Source: Betaproteobacteria bacterium Ga0077527
GTDB lineage: Bacteria; Pseudomonadota; Gammaproteobacteria; Burkholderiales; SG8-41
Length of the DNA stretch: 64,000 bases
Assembly: GCA_001464815.1 (NCBI GenBank)
Contig: LNDW01000024.1
Coordinates: 192,712-256,711, forward strand
Reading direction: 5' to 3'
The translations under genes and the position numbers were made by a program. Shown in pieces: positions 35,259 through 43,764 of this stretch. Position 1 is the first letter of the stretch; each line of letters begins with the position of its first letter. A model generated the notes under the pieces. The model was not told the DNA's origin. It saw nothing but the letters and a program-made list of their open reading frames with translations, and did no database searches.

Positions 35259-35286
35259 TGACCTGACTCACATGCTGGAGTAGAAT
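35259..35286 (+). promoter_or_regulatory. Putative promoter of the btuB transcript
   Basis: CTGACC (35259-35264) and TAGAAT (35281-35286) are spaced by 16 bp, about 45 bp before the riboswitch core. Upstream at 35223-35259 is an AT-rich motif shared with the Sua5 and GntR upstream regions. The rest of 35088-35258 shows no other feature. Confidence 0.4.
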
Positions 35287-35329
35287 CGCGTTGTCCTGGA
35301 CGCGGCGCGACCGCAAGCGCTGGCGTCCG

Positions 35330-35600
35330 GATGTGATCCAGGTGCCGGCTGCCCGCAAGGGCGGCCGGTGAAACGGGAAACAGGTGCGGCCAGCAGGATT
35401 GAGGACTGAGGATTGAGGATCGAGTGGATAAGCCCACCGGTCTCTCAGTTCCCAGTCCTCAATCCTGCCCCAAAGCCTGTGCTGCCCCCGCAACGGTAAG
35501 CAACCGCATCCTTAACGGATGCAACGACGCACCACTCGCCACTGTTCCTGCTGGAACGGGAAGGCGGTGCGCTCGGGTTGTGAGCCCGGAGACCGGCCTT
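35330..35600 (+). promoter_or_regulatory. Cobalamin riboswitch with an enlarged L5 loop
   Basis: Conserved parts occur in order: GGTGCC (35341), ACGGGAA (35373-35379), the P5 pair ACAGG (35380-35384) with CCTGT (35476-35480), GCTGCCCCCGCAACGGTAAG (35481-35500), CACTGTTCC... GGGAAGGCG (about 35540-35566) and AGCCCGGAGACCGGCCT (35583-35599). These define a B12 riboswitch upstream of btuB. Loop L5, normally under ten nucleotides (for example TGCGAAT), is expanded to about 90 nt by a palindromic insert. A T-run at 35657-35663 downstream could belong to an expression platform. Adenosylcobalamin binding would normally reduce btuB expression. Confidence 0.9.
35390..35472. repeat. Palindromic insert inside riboswitch loop L5
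   Basis: A perfect 15-bp inverted repeat (CAGGATTGAGGACTG at 35394-35408, with its reverse complement at 35453-35467) surrounds 44 nt. The left arm also contains a direct repeat of AGGATTGAGGA (35395 and 35410). If the insert is removed, L5 becomes a short TGCGG-AAG-type loop closed by CAGG/CCTG, as expected for this riboswitch class. This looks like insertion of a small mobile palindrome. Confidence 0.75.
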
Positions 35601-35730
35601 GATCGCCGTATGGAAATGCCGCGGGGAAGCGGCGTCCGGCGTTCACGCGCGGTGCGTTTTTTTGCTTCCCTGGTGCGGTGTTTCCTCGTTGACTGATCAG
35701 CACGCGGCGGGCGTGTATACGAGGGATTGC

Positions 35731-37869
35731 ATGAAACACCAGAAGAAACATCATTACAAGCAGCAGCAACGCGTCACAACACCCAACACCCCGCTCAATG
35801 CGCGACACCGGGCGATAGCGGCAGCCGTCGCCCTTGCCGCGGCCACCCCGGCGATGGCGCAGCAAAGTATTGCCATGCTCGACACGGTGGTGGTTACCGC
35901 GAGCCGTTTCAAGGAGCGCCTCGACGACAAGCCGGTCAACATGACGGTGATCAGCGCCGAGGACATCCGCCGCAGTCCGGCGAAAACGGTGCCCGATCTG
36001 CTCGCCGAGCAGGCCGGCGTGCAGGTCCGCGATTTGTTCGGCAACAATGCCTCAAGCACCACCGTCGATATGCGCGGCTTTGGTGCCAATGGCAGGCAGA
36101 ACACGCTGATCCTGGTCGATGGCCGGCGTGTGTCCGACATCGATCAGTCTGGTGTGCAATGGTCGTCAATACCGCTGTCCGGCATAGAGCGCGTCGAGAT
36201 CGTTCGCGGCGGTGGTTCGGTACTCTACGGCGACGGCGCCGTGGCCGGGGTGATCAACATCATCACCCGCTCACCGCTCGACGGCAGGGAGCATGGCAGC
36301 CTGCGCGCGCGTGCCGGCGCTTACAACACCAAGGAAACCGGCATCACCGCCCAATACCGCAATGGCAACCTCGGTCTCGGCGCATCTGCGAGCAACCTGG
36401 AAAGCGATGGATTCCGCCGCAACAACCAGAACCGGCAGTCGAATGCCGCCGCCGACCTGCGCTGGCTGACCGAAAGTGGCGAACTGGCGCTGAGCATGGC
36501 CACCGACCACCAGGGCATCCGCCTGCCCGGAGCGCGCCAGGTGCAGCCGAGCACCGGGGTCAACCTGCTGGTCACCGACCGCCGCGGCACGCCGACGCCG
36601 CTCGACTGGTCGCAGCGCAACGGCAACCGCGTCAACTTCGACTGGCTGCAGCGCGTCGGCGACGCCGAATTCAATCTCGGCGCCGGCTGGCGCGACAAGG
36701 AGCAGATTTCCTATTTTGATTTCAGCGGCTTTCCCGATTTCCGCATCGCCGACCTGGATGTCTGGTCGCTGTCGCCGCGGGTGCGCTGGTCGCCGGATTT
36801 GCCCGGTGGCAGGCACACCTTCGTCGCCGGCATTGACTGGTATCAGTGGGACTACCGGCTGCGCCGCTCGAACTCGACCGTGAACATCGGCAGGCCGTCC
36901 AATACCGTGGATGCGCAGCAAAACAACCTCTCGGTCTATCTGCAGGACACGCTGCAGGTGTCGCAGCAGCTGACACTGGCCGCAGGCATGCGCCACGAGC
37001 GCTTCAAGGCCAATGCCACCGACACCCACAATGCCGCGGCGCCCGGCGGCGCCGGCGGTTCAGGCGCACCGCCCGCGGCGCAGAACGAGTCGGCGCAGGC
37101 GTACGAGGTTGGCGCGCGTTATGCGCTGACCCCGGTGCTGGCACTGACCGGCAAGACCGCGCGCAGCTACCGCTTCGCCAACATCGACGAGGTCTACGAG
37201 ACCTCGGCAGCCTTCCTCAATCAGTTCCAGTTCCTGCGTCCGCAAACCGCGCAGCACCATGAACTGGGCATGGAGTGGCGGCAGGCGGCGGCGTGGATGC
37301 GCGCGGCGCTGTTCGAGATCAATGTGCGCGATGAAATCCGCCTTGATGCCTTCACCAGCGGCACCGGCAACACCAATCTGCCACCGTCACGCCGGCGCGG
37401 GTTCGAGCTCGAAGGCCGCTGGAAACCGGCCAGTGCCTGGGCGCTTACCGGCGCGTATACCTACACCGACGCGGAATTCCGCGAAGGCGTGCTGCCCGGC
37501 GGTACTTTCAGGGTGGTCATCGCCGGGAAAACGGTGCCGCTGGTGGCCAGGCACAAGCTCAATCTGGGTGCGGCATGGACTCCCGCCCAGAGTACGCGGG
37601 TCAGCCTGACCGCGGTTCACGTCGGTTCGCAATACATGGACAACGACGAGGGCAACACGCTGGGGGTGAAGATTCCGGCCTACACCGTGGCCGATCTCAA
37701 GCTGTCGCAGCGCGTGGGTGGATGGACCTTCAGCGGTGTGATCAACAACCTGTTTGACCGCAAGTACTACAATTACGCGGTACGCAGCCAGTTTGTGCTG
37801 GATCGCTACAACGCCTATCCGTTGCCGGAACGTAATGCCGGGGTGATGGCCGAGTACGTGTTCCGCTGA
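35731..37869 (+). CDS. btuB: TonB-dependent cobalamin receptor
   Basis: A 712-residue outer-membrane receptor. A signal peptide (AAAVALAAATPAMAQ) is followed by a TonB box DTVVVTA near residue 51, as in E. coli BtuB. The plug domain shows PVNMTVISAEDIRRSPA and QNTLILVDGRRVSD, and GGSVLYGDGAVAGVINIIT marks the end of the plug. A 22-strand barrel follows, ending in Arg after YVF. The ATG at 35731 follows GAGGG; an upstream in-frame extension to 35599 lies in the riboswitch leader. The riboswitch supports cobalamin as ligand. Confidence 0.9.
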   Translation: MKHQKKHHYKQQQRVTTPNTPLNARHRAIAAAVALAAATPAMAQQSIAMLDTVVVTASRFKERLDDKPVNMTVISAEDIRRSPAKTVPDLLAEQAGVQVRDLFGNNASSTTVDMRGFGANGRQNTLILVDGRRVSDIDQSGVQWSSIPLSGIERVEIVRGGGSVLYGDGAVAGVINIITRSPLDGREHGSLRARAGAYNTKETGITAQYRNGNLGLGASASNLESDGFRRNNQNRQSNAAADLRWLTESGELALSMATDHQGIRLPGARQVQPSTGVNLLVTDRRGTPTPLDWSQRNGNRVNFDWLQRVGDAEFNLGAGWRDKEQISYFDFSGFPDFRIADLDVWSLSPRVRWSPDLPGGRHTFVAGIDWYQWDYRLRRSNSTVNIGRPSNTVDAQQNNLSVYLQDTLQVSQQLTLAAGMRHERFKANATDTHNAAAPGGAGGSGAPPAAQNESAQAYEVGARYALTPVLALTGKTARSYRFANIDEVYETSAAFLNQFQFLRPQTAQHHELGMEWRQAAAWMRAALFEINVRDEIRLDAFTSGTGNTNLPPSRRRGFELEGRWKPASAWALTGAYTYTDAEFREGVLPGGTFRVVIAGKTVPLVARHKLNLGAAWTPAQSTRVSLTAVHVGSQYMDNDEGNTLGVKIPAYTVADLKLSQRVGGWTFSGVINNLFDRKYYNYAVRSQFVLDRYNAYPLPERNAGVMAEYVFR

Positions 37870-37883
37870 GTCTGGCCGCAGCG

Positions 37884-37916
37884 ACAAAAAGGCCGCGCCT
37901 GGCGCGGCCTTTTTGT
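37884..37916. terminator. Bidirectional terminator after btuB
   Basis: A GC-rich hairpin (GGCCGCG-CCTGG-CGCGGCC, 37891-37909) is flanked by five A residues on the left and five T residues on the right, with further pairing of the flanks (CGACAAAAA / TTTTTGTCG). It lies about 15 bp after the btuB stop and separates it from msbA. Confidence 0.88.
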
Positions 37917-38007
37917 CGCCCCTTTTCCGCTGCCCTTGCCGGCTTTGCTTTGGGTCCAAGTTTTCCTTAATTATCAAAAGTTTGCTATTGTTCGGCCCGT
38001 GCAAACG

Positions 38008-39762
38008 ATGTCCGGAACCGAGCTCTATTTGCGCCTGCTGCGCCATGTGCGGCCGTATTGGCGCACCTTCGCGGTGGCGATCCTCGGCATCGTCGTCGTC
38101 GCTGCCACCGAGCCGGCGCTGCCGGCGCTGCTGAAGCCGCTGCTCGACGGTGTCTTCGTCAGCAAGGACGAAACGGTGATCCGCTGGACGCCGGTGTTCA
38201 TCATCGGCCTGTTCGTGATCCGCGGGCTTGCCGAATATGTCGCCCAGTTCGCGCTGTCCTGGGTCGGTAACCGGCTGGTGATGGATCTGCGCGCGCAGAT
38301 GTTCCACAAGCTGCTGACGCTGCCGGCGCGCTTCTACGACGACCAGCCCTCGGGCACGCTGATCTCCAAACTCACCTACGACGTGACCCAGGTAACCACC
38401 GCCGCCACCAGCGTGCTCACCGTGGTGTTCAAGGATGCGCTGGTGATCCTCGGCCTGCTCGGCTGGATGCTGTGGCTGAACTGGAAACTGACCCTGCTTG
38501 CGCTGCTGCTGATGCCGCTGATCGTGCTGGTGGTGCGGATGATCAGCATCCGCCTGCGCAATTCCAGTCGCGAAGTGCAGCGCCAGATGGGCGAGATGAC
38601 CCAGGTGGTGCAGGAGGCGATCGAAGGCCATCGCGTGGTCAAACTCTTCGGCGGCCAGGACTACGAGCAGCAGCGTTTTGATGCCCAGGCCAACAGTGTG
38701 CGCCGGCAGTTGATGAAGCAGGCGGCTGCAGCGGCGGCGAGTGTGCCGGTGGTGCAGTTTCTGGCCGCAGTGGCGCTGGCCACCATTGTCTATCTAGCCA
38801 CCCAGCAGTCGAATGCCGACCAGATCACCGTCGGTGGTTTTGTCTCCTTCATTGCGGCGATGCTGATGCTGACCGCGCCGCTGAAGCGGGTGACCAGCGT
38901 CAACGAGCCGCTGCAACGCGGGCTCGCCGCCGCAGAAAGCGTATTTGCGCTGATCGACCAGGCCGGCGAGACCGACAGCGGTCACAGCGAACCGGGCCGG
39001 GCGCGCGGTGAAATCCGCATCGAGGGCCTGCGTTTCGCCTACGGCGGTGCCGATAAGGAGGGCGACCGCGCCGCGCTCGACAACATCGATTTGACCATCG
39101 CGCCGGGTGAAACCGTGGCCCTGGTCGGTGCTTCGGGCAGCGGCAAGACCACGCTGGCGAATCTGGTGCCGCGCTTTTACACACCTTCGGCCGGCCGCAT
39201 CCTGCTCGACGGCCAGGATATCTCCAGCCTGAAACTCGCGGCGCTGCGCGCCAACATCGCGCTGGTCAGCCAGGACGTGGTGCTGTTCAACGACACCGTC
39301 GCCGCCAACATCGCCTACGGTGCGATGAAGGGCGCGACGCGCACCGGGATCGAGGTCGCCGCGCGTGCCGCGCATGCGCTGGAGTTCATCGAGCAGATGC
39401 CGCAGGGCTTCGACACCCTGATCGGTGAAAACGGCGTCCGCTTGTCCGGTGGCCAGCGCCAGCGCCTGGCGATTGCGCGCGCGCTGCTGAAAAACGCGCC
39501 GGTGCTGATTCTCGACGAGGCGACCTCGGCACTCGATACCGAATCCGAGCGCCATGTGCAGGCCGCGCTGGACGAGCTGATGCGCGGCCGCACCACACTG
39601 GTCATCGCGCACCGGCTGTCGACCATCGAAAACGCGCACCGCATTGTTGTGCTGGACGGCGGGCGCATCGTCGAAATCGGCAGCCATGCCGAGTTGCTGG
39701 CGCGCGGCGGCAAGTATGCACTGCTGTACCGCAACCAGTTCCAGTCCGTTGCGGAGCAATGA
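38008..39762 (+). CDS. msbA: Lipid A export ATP-binding/permease protein MsbA
   Basis: A 584-residue half-transporter: six transmembrane helices in residues about 20-310, then a nucleotide-binding domain. Walker A GASGSGKTT is near residue 374, the signature LSGGQRQRLAIARAL near 478, Walker B VLILDEATSALD near 500, and the H-loop VIAHRLSTIE near 533. MsbA flips lipid A-core across the inner membrane. The ATG at 38008 (MSGTELYLRLLRHV) matches family starts; an upstream frame to 37936 is not needed. It overlaps the next gene by 4 nt and heads the envelope gene run. Confidence 0.93.
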   Translation: MSGTELYLRLLRHVRPYWRTFAVAILGIVVVAATEPALPALLKPLLDGVFVSKDETVIRWTPVFIIGLFVIRGLAEYVAQFALSWVGNRLVMDLRAQMFHKLLTLPARFYDDQPSGTLISKLTYDVTQVTTAATSVLTVVFKDALVILGLLGWMLWLNWKLTLLALLLMPLIVLVVRMISIRLRNSSREVQRQMGEMTQVVQEAIEGHRVVKLFGGQDYEQQRFDAQANSVRRQLMKQAAAAAASVPVVQFLAAVALATIVYLATQQSNADQITVGGFVSFIAAMLMLTAPLKRVTSVNEPLQRGLAAAESVFALIDQAGETDSGHSEPGRARGEIRIEGLRFAYGGADKEGDRAALDNIDLTIAPGETVALVGASGSGKTTLANLVPRFYTPSAGRILLDGQDISSLKLAALRANIALVSQDVVLFNDTVAANIAYGAMKGATRTGIEVAARAAHALEFIEQMPQGFDTLIGENGVRLSGGQRQRLAIARALLKNAPVLILDEATSALDTESERHVQAALDELMRGRTTLVIAHRLSTIENAHRIVVLDGGRIVEIGSHAELLARGGKYALLYRNQFQSVAEQ

Positions 39763-40724
39763 GCATGCCGCATATTTCCATCGTCACCCCTGTTTACAAG
39801 GCCGAAGGCTGTCTCGACGAGTTGTATCGCCGACTGGTTGCCGCGCTGGAGACGATCACCGGTGATTTCGAGATCGTGATGGTCGAGGACTGCGGCGGCG
39901 ACCGTTCGTGGGAGATGGTGCAGCGGCTGGCCGCCGCCGATCCGCGGGTCAAGGGTCTGCAGTTCAGCCGCAATTTCGGCCAGCACTACGGCATTACCGC
40001 AGGGCTCGATGTCGCCGAGGGCGACTGGGTGGTGGTGATGGACTGCGATCTGCAGGACCGGCCCGAAGAAATCCCGGCGCTGTATGTAAAAGCGCAGCAG
40101 GGTTTTGATGTGGTGCTGGCGAGGCGAGGCGGGCGCACCGACGGGCCGTTGAAGCGCCTGTCGTCCTGGTGTTTTTACCAACTGCTGAGCTGGCTCGCCG
40201 ACACCGAATACGACAGCGCGACCGGCAATTTCCGCATCATCTCGCGCAAGGTGGTGCTGGCCTGCCGCCAGATGCGCGAGCAGCTGCGCTTTTTCGGCGG
40301 GCTGGTGAACTGGATGGGTTTCCCCACCGCGGCGATCGAGGTCGCGCACGCCGAGCGTCATGAAGGGCGCTCGACTTACACCTTCGCCAAGCTGTGGAAG
40401 CTGGCTGTGGACACCATCATTGCCTACTCCGACAAGCCGCTGCGGCTGGCGGTGCGCTTCGGCTTTGTGATGTCGCTGCTGTCCTTCGCCGCCGGCCTGT
40501 TCATCCTGCTGCGCGCGATGCTCTATGGCTCGCCGGTGGTGGGCTGGCCCAGCCTGTTCGTATCGTTGTACTTCATCGGCGGCATCATCATCAGCATCCT
40601 CGGCATGCTCGGAATCTACCTCGGCAAGACCTTTGACGAGGCAAAAAAGCGGCCGCTGTACATCGTGATGAACACGACATTTGACCATGCGCCCCGCCAT
40701 GCACCCCGCGATCCGGCGCGTTGA
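39759..40724 (+). CDS. Polyprenyl-phosphate glycosyltransferase (GT2, ArnC/GtrB-like)
   Basis: A 321-residue protein with a cytosolic GT2 domain: ISIVTPVYKAEGCLDELYRR at the start, VEDCGGDRSW near 47 and the metal-binding MDCDLQDRPEEIP near 95. Two C-terminal transmembrane helices lie in residues about 235-295. This architecture is that of enzymes that load a sugar onto undecaprenyl phosphate, such as ArnC and GtrB. It overlaps msbA by 4 nt. With the SMR-type and ArnT-like genes downstream it would be the first part of a periplasmic glycosylation system. Confidence 0.87.
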   Translation: MSMPHISIVTPVYKAEGCLDELYRRLVAALETITGDFEIVMVEDCGGDRSWEMVQRLAAADPRVKGLQFSRNFGQHYGITAGLDVAEGDWVVVMDCDLQDRPEEIPALYVKAQQGFDVVLARRGGRTDGPLKRLSSWCFYQLLSWLADTEYDSATGNFRIISRKVVLACRQMREQLRFFGGLVNWMGFPTAAIEVAHAERHEGRSTYTFAKLWKLAVDTIIAYSDKPLRLAVRFGFVMSLLSFAAGLFILLRAMLYGSPVVGWPSLFVSLYFIGGIIISILGMLGIYLGKTFDEAKKRPLYIVMNTTFDHAPRHAPRDPAR

Positions 40725-41367
40725 ATGGGACAGCGCGGCCTTCGGGCGCGACTGTTACGAAATCACCGCGGCTGACCAGGCTGCGCTGCAGGCAGCGGCT
40801 TCCCGGCCCGGCCACTATACGATCAAGGTCGACCCGCTGGCGGACAAGGCCGCGCTGCACGGCCACGGGTTCTACTACGTCGATACCCTGCTCGAGCCGT
40901 ACTGCCGCCGCGAGGATTTCGCCGGCCACCGCGATGCGCGCGCGCGCTGCACACGCGACGAAAAACTGGAGGACCTGCTGGCAATCTGCCACGGCGCCTT
41001 TGAACACGGCCGCTTCCACCGCGATTTCAACCTGCCCCGCGCGCAGGCCGACCTGCGTTACGACAACTGGCTGCACCAGGTGCATGCCGCCGGTGATGCC
41101 TGGGGCCTGCGTCATGACGGCGTACTCGCCGGTTTCATCGCGGTGATGGGCAACCGCCTGGTGCTGCATGCGATGGCGCCGGCCTTCCGCGGGCGCGGTC
41201 TGGCGAAGTTTCTGTGGACGGCGGTCATTGATGCGCTGTACGCACAGGGCCACGCTGAAGTCAGCAGCTCGATTTCCGCGTCCAACATCGCTGCGATCCA
41301 TCTCTACCAGGCGCTGGGCTTTCGCCTGCGTCATCCCGTCGATGTCTATCACCGGTGGACACCATGA
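40687..41367 (+). CDS. GNAT acetyltransferase, WecD-like
   Basis: A 226-residue GNAT-fold protein. The N-terminal WDSAAFGRDCYEI resembles the WecD-type start, and the acetyl-CoA loop is FRGRGLAKFLW near residue 171. The C-terminal ASNIAAIHLYQALGF is the usual last GNAT segment. WecD N-acetylates dTDP-4-amino-4,6-dideoxygalactose. A WecE-like aminotransferase three genes downstream supports this. The ATG at 40687 lies inside the end of the GT2 gene (38-bp overlap); ATG at 40699 is an alternative. Confidence 0.78.
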   Translation: MRPAMHPAIRRVEWDSAAFGRDCYEITAADQAALQAAASRPGHYTIKVDPLADKAALHGHGFYYVDTLLEPYCRREDFAGHRDARARCTRDEKLEDLLAICHGAFEHGRFHRDFNLPRAQADLRYDNWLHQVHAAGDAWGLRHDGVLAGFIAVMGNRLVLHAMAPAFRGRGLAKFLWTAVIDALYAQGHAEVSSSISASNIAAIHLYQALGFRLRHPVDVYHRWTP

Positions 41368-41738
41368 GCGCCACATTAAGCTATCTCTTTGTTTTTATTA
41401 CTGTTTTTTTGACAGTCTATGGGCAGATCGTGATCAAGTGGCAGGTCCTGGCGGCCGGTGCCCTGCCCGCAGCGACGCCGGACCGCATCTGGTTCCTGGC
41501 CAAGTTGATGCTGAACCCGTGGATCATCTCGGGCCTGCTTGCGGGTTTGCTTGCCGCGGTGTCGTGGATGGCGGCGATGACCAAGCTCGAGCTGTCGCAT
41601 GCCTATCCCTTCATGAGTCTTGCCTTCATCGGTGTGCTGGTGCTGAGCGCGCTGGTATTTCATGAGCCGGTCAATGCCTGGAAAATCGGCGGTCTGGTGC
41701 TGATCACGCTGGGCATCATCGTCGGGAGCCAGGGTTGA
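41364..41738 (+). CDS. SMR/EamA-type small membrane carrier (ArnE-like)
   Basis: A 124-residue protein with four hydrophobic helices: YLFVFITVFLTVYGQI, WIISGLLAGLLAAVSW, YPFMSLAFIGVLVLSALVF and IGGLVLITLGIIVG. The size and the LELSHAYPFMSL segment match the small multidrug resistance/ArnE group. Members flip undecaprenyl-phosphate sugars. It starts at ATGA overlapping the acetyltransferase stop. The first helix codons are unusually AT-rich for the region. Confidence 0.8.
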   Translation: MSATLSYLFVFITVFLTVYGQIVIKWQVLAAGALPAATPDRIWFLAKLMLNPWIISGLLAGLLAAVSWMAAMTKLELSHAYPFMSLAFIGVLVLSALVFHEPVNAWKIGGLVLITLGIIVGSQG

Positions 41739-42607
41739 GGCTGTGTCCCGGCTGCGGCCAGCCATTGGCAGGCCCGGCCTGGGATTGCGCCAACTGCGGT
41801 TACCGCGCACCACGCCGCGCCGGTTTTGTTGCACTGGCGCCCAAACTCGCGGAACAAGCCGAAGGTTTTGATCCCGCGTTGTTTTCAGAACTGGCGGCGC
41901 TGGAAGCGCGCAACTTCTGGTTTCGCGCACGCAACCGGCTGATCCTGTGGGCGCTGCAGCGTTACGTGCCGGGCTTCACCGATTTTCTCGAGGTTGGCTG
42001 CGGCACCGGCTATGTGCTGCAGGGGATTGCCACGGCGTTTCCGCAGGCGCGGCTGGTTGCCAGCGAGGCTGAGACCGAAGGACTGCGCTTTGCCGCCGAA
42101 CGCGTGCCACGCGCCGAATTCCTGCAGCTCGATGCGCGGCGCATGCCGTTTGAACAGGAGTTCAGTGCCATCGGCGCCTTCGACGTGATCGAACACATCG
42201 CGGAAGACGAGGTCGTGCTGGCGCAGATGCACCGTGCACTGAAGCCCGGCGGCCATCTGCTGCTGACCGTGCCCCAGCATCCCTTCCTGTGGAGCGAATA
42301 CGATGTACGTGCCCACCATGTGCGGCGCTACACGCGGACGGAATTGCGGCAGAAGCTTGAGCGCGCCGGGTACCACGTCGTTAAAATGACGTCTTTTGTG
42401 TCCCTGCTGCTGCCGCTGATGATGCTGTCCCGGATGAACAACACCGCGAAAGCCGCGGATTACGATCCGCTGGCCGAGTTGCGCATCGGCAGCATCACCA
42501 ATGTCCTGCTCGAGCGGGTTCTCGATGCCGAGCGTTTGCTGATCCGCGCCGGACTGTCGCTGCCCGCGGGCGGATCACTGCTTGCGGTGGCGCAACGGCC
42601 GGCCTGA
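41735..42607 (+). CDS. Class I SAM methyltransferase with N-terminal zinc ribbon
   Basis: A 290-residue protein. Two CxxC pairs at the start (CPGC, CANC) form a rubredoxin-like zinc knuckle. The methyltransferase domain follows with FLEVGCGTGYVLQGIA near residue 83, GAFDVIEHIAEDEVV near 148 and LKPGGHLLLTVPQHPF near 170. It starts with TTG at 41735, overlapping the previous stop by 4 nt (TTGA); no other start precedes the zinc motif. A sugar or lipid-linked sugar is the likely substrate from context. Confidence 0.8.
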   Translation: MRLCPGCGQPLAGPAWDCANCGYRAPRRAGFVALAPKLAEQAEGFDPALFSELAALEARNFWFRARNRLILWALQRYVPGFTDFLEVGCGTGYVLQGIATAFPQARLVASEAETEGLRFAAERVPRAEFLQLDARRMPFEQEFSAIGAFDVIEHIAEDEVVLAQMHRALKPGGHLLLTVPQHPFLWSEYDVRAHHVRRYTRTELRQKLERAGYHVVKMTSFVSLLLPLMMLSRMNNTAKAADYDPLAELRIGSITNVLLERVLDAERLLIRAGLSLPAGGSLLAVAQRPA

Positions 42608-42615
42608 ATGTTCAC

Positions 42616-43752
42616 ATGACCATCCCTTTCAACAAACCTTTCACGATCGGCGCCGAGCTCGACTACATCACCGATGCGGTGAAACGCGGCCATCTGTCGG
42701 GTGACGGGCATTACACGAAGCTGTGCCACCGCTGGCTGGAACAAAAACTCGGCGCCCGGCGCGCGCTGCTGACCCACTCCTGCACCGCGGCGCTGGAAAT
42801 GGCGGCGATTCTTTGCGACATCCAGCCCGGCGACGAGGTGATCATGCCCTCGTATACCTTTGTCTCCACCGCCAATGCCTTTGTGCTGCGCGGTGGTGTG
42901 CCGGTGTTTGTCGACATCCGCCGCGATACACTGAATCTGGACGAATCGCTGATCGAGGCGGCGATCACGCCGAAGACGAAGGCCATCGTGCCGGTGCATT
43001 ACGCCGGTGTGTCCTGCGAGATGGACACGATCATGGCCATCGCGCGCCGCCACAAACTGCTGGTGGTGGAGGATGCCGCGCAGGCGGTGCTGTCGGAATA
43101 CAAGGGCCGCCGGCCCGGCGCCATCGGTGACCTCGGCTGCCTGTCTTTCCACGAAACCAAGAACGTGATCAGCGGCGAGGGCGGTGCGCTGCTGATCAAC
43201 AATCCCGCCCTTGTCGAACGTGCGGAGATCATCCGCGAGAAGGGCACCAACCGCTCCCAGTTTTTTCGTGGCGAGGTCGACAAGTACACCTGGGTCGACA
43301 TCGGCTCCTCCTTTCTGCCCAGCGAGCTGATCGGCGCCTTCCTGTGGGCCCAGCTGGAACATGCCGAAGCGATCATCGCGCGGCGGCGTCGGGTCTGTGC
43401 GATCTATCGTGAGGCGCTGCAGGATCTGGCCGATGAAGGCCTGCTCAGCCTGCCGCAGATTGAACCCGAGGGTGTGGCCGGCAACGGCCACATGTTCTAC
43501 CTGTTCACCCGTACGGCGGCCGGGCGCGGCCCGCTGCTGTCCCATCTGAAAGCCGCCGGAGTTCACGCAGTATTTCACTACGTGCCGCTGCATTCCTCGC
43601 CGGCCGGCCGCCGCCATGGCCGCAGCACCGGCCCGCTGGCGGTGACCGATGACCTGGCAGAACGTCTGGTGCGCCTGCCGTTGTACTTCAATCTCGGCGA
43701 CGACGAAGCCGGCGCAATTGCCGGGCACGTACGCGCATTCTTCAAGCGCTGA
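42616..43752 (+). CDS. wecE: dTDP-4-amino-4,6-dideoxygalactose transaminase (WecE-like)
   Basis: A 378-residue DegT/DnrJ/EryC1-type PLP aminotransferase. MTIPFNKPFTIGAELDYI, LTHSCTAALEMAAIL near 52, MPSYTFVSTANAF near 77 and the Lys-bearing FHETKNVISGEGG near 178 match WecE/RffA closely. It transfers an amino group to dTDP-4-keto-6-deoxyglucose. The rml genes needed for that substrate are not in this window. The gene is 8 bp after the methyltransferase. Together with the WecD-like acetyltransferase it predicts dTDP-4-acetamido-4,6-dideoxygalactose. Confidence 0.9.
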   Translation: MTIPFNKPFTIGAELDYITDAVKRGHLSGDGHYTKLCHRWLEQKLGARRALLTHSCTAALEMAAILCDIQPGDEVIMPSYTFVSTANAFVLRGGVPVFVDIRRDTLNLDESLIEAAITPKTKAIVPVHYAGVSCEMDTIMAIARRHKLLVVEDAAQAVLSEYKGRRPGAIGDLGCLSFHETKNVISGEGGALLINNPALVERAEIIREKGTNRSQFFRGEVDKYTWVDIGSSFLPSELIGAFLWAQLEHAEAIIARRRRVCAIYREALQDLADEGLLSLPQIEPEGVAGNGHMFYLFTRTAAGRGPLLSHLKAAGVHAVFHYVPLHSSPAGRRHGRSTGPLAVTDDLAERLVRLPLYFNLGDDEAGAIAGHVRAFFKR

Positions 43753-43764
43753 AACCACAGCAGC

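Noticed and set aside
35599-35730. In-frame N-terminal extension of BtuB
   Set aside because: It starts at a TTG inside the riboswitch leader and would precede the signal peptide. The ATG at 35731 has a ribosome site and a signal peptide.
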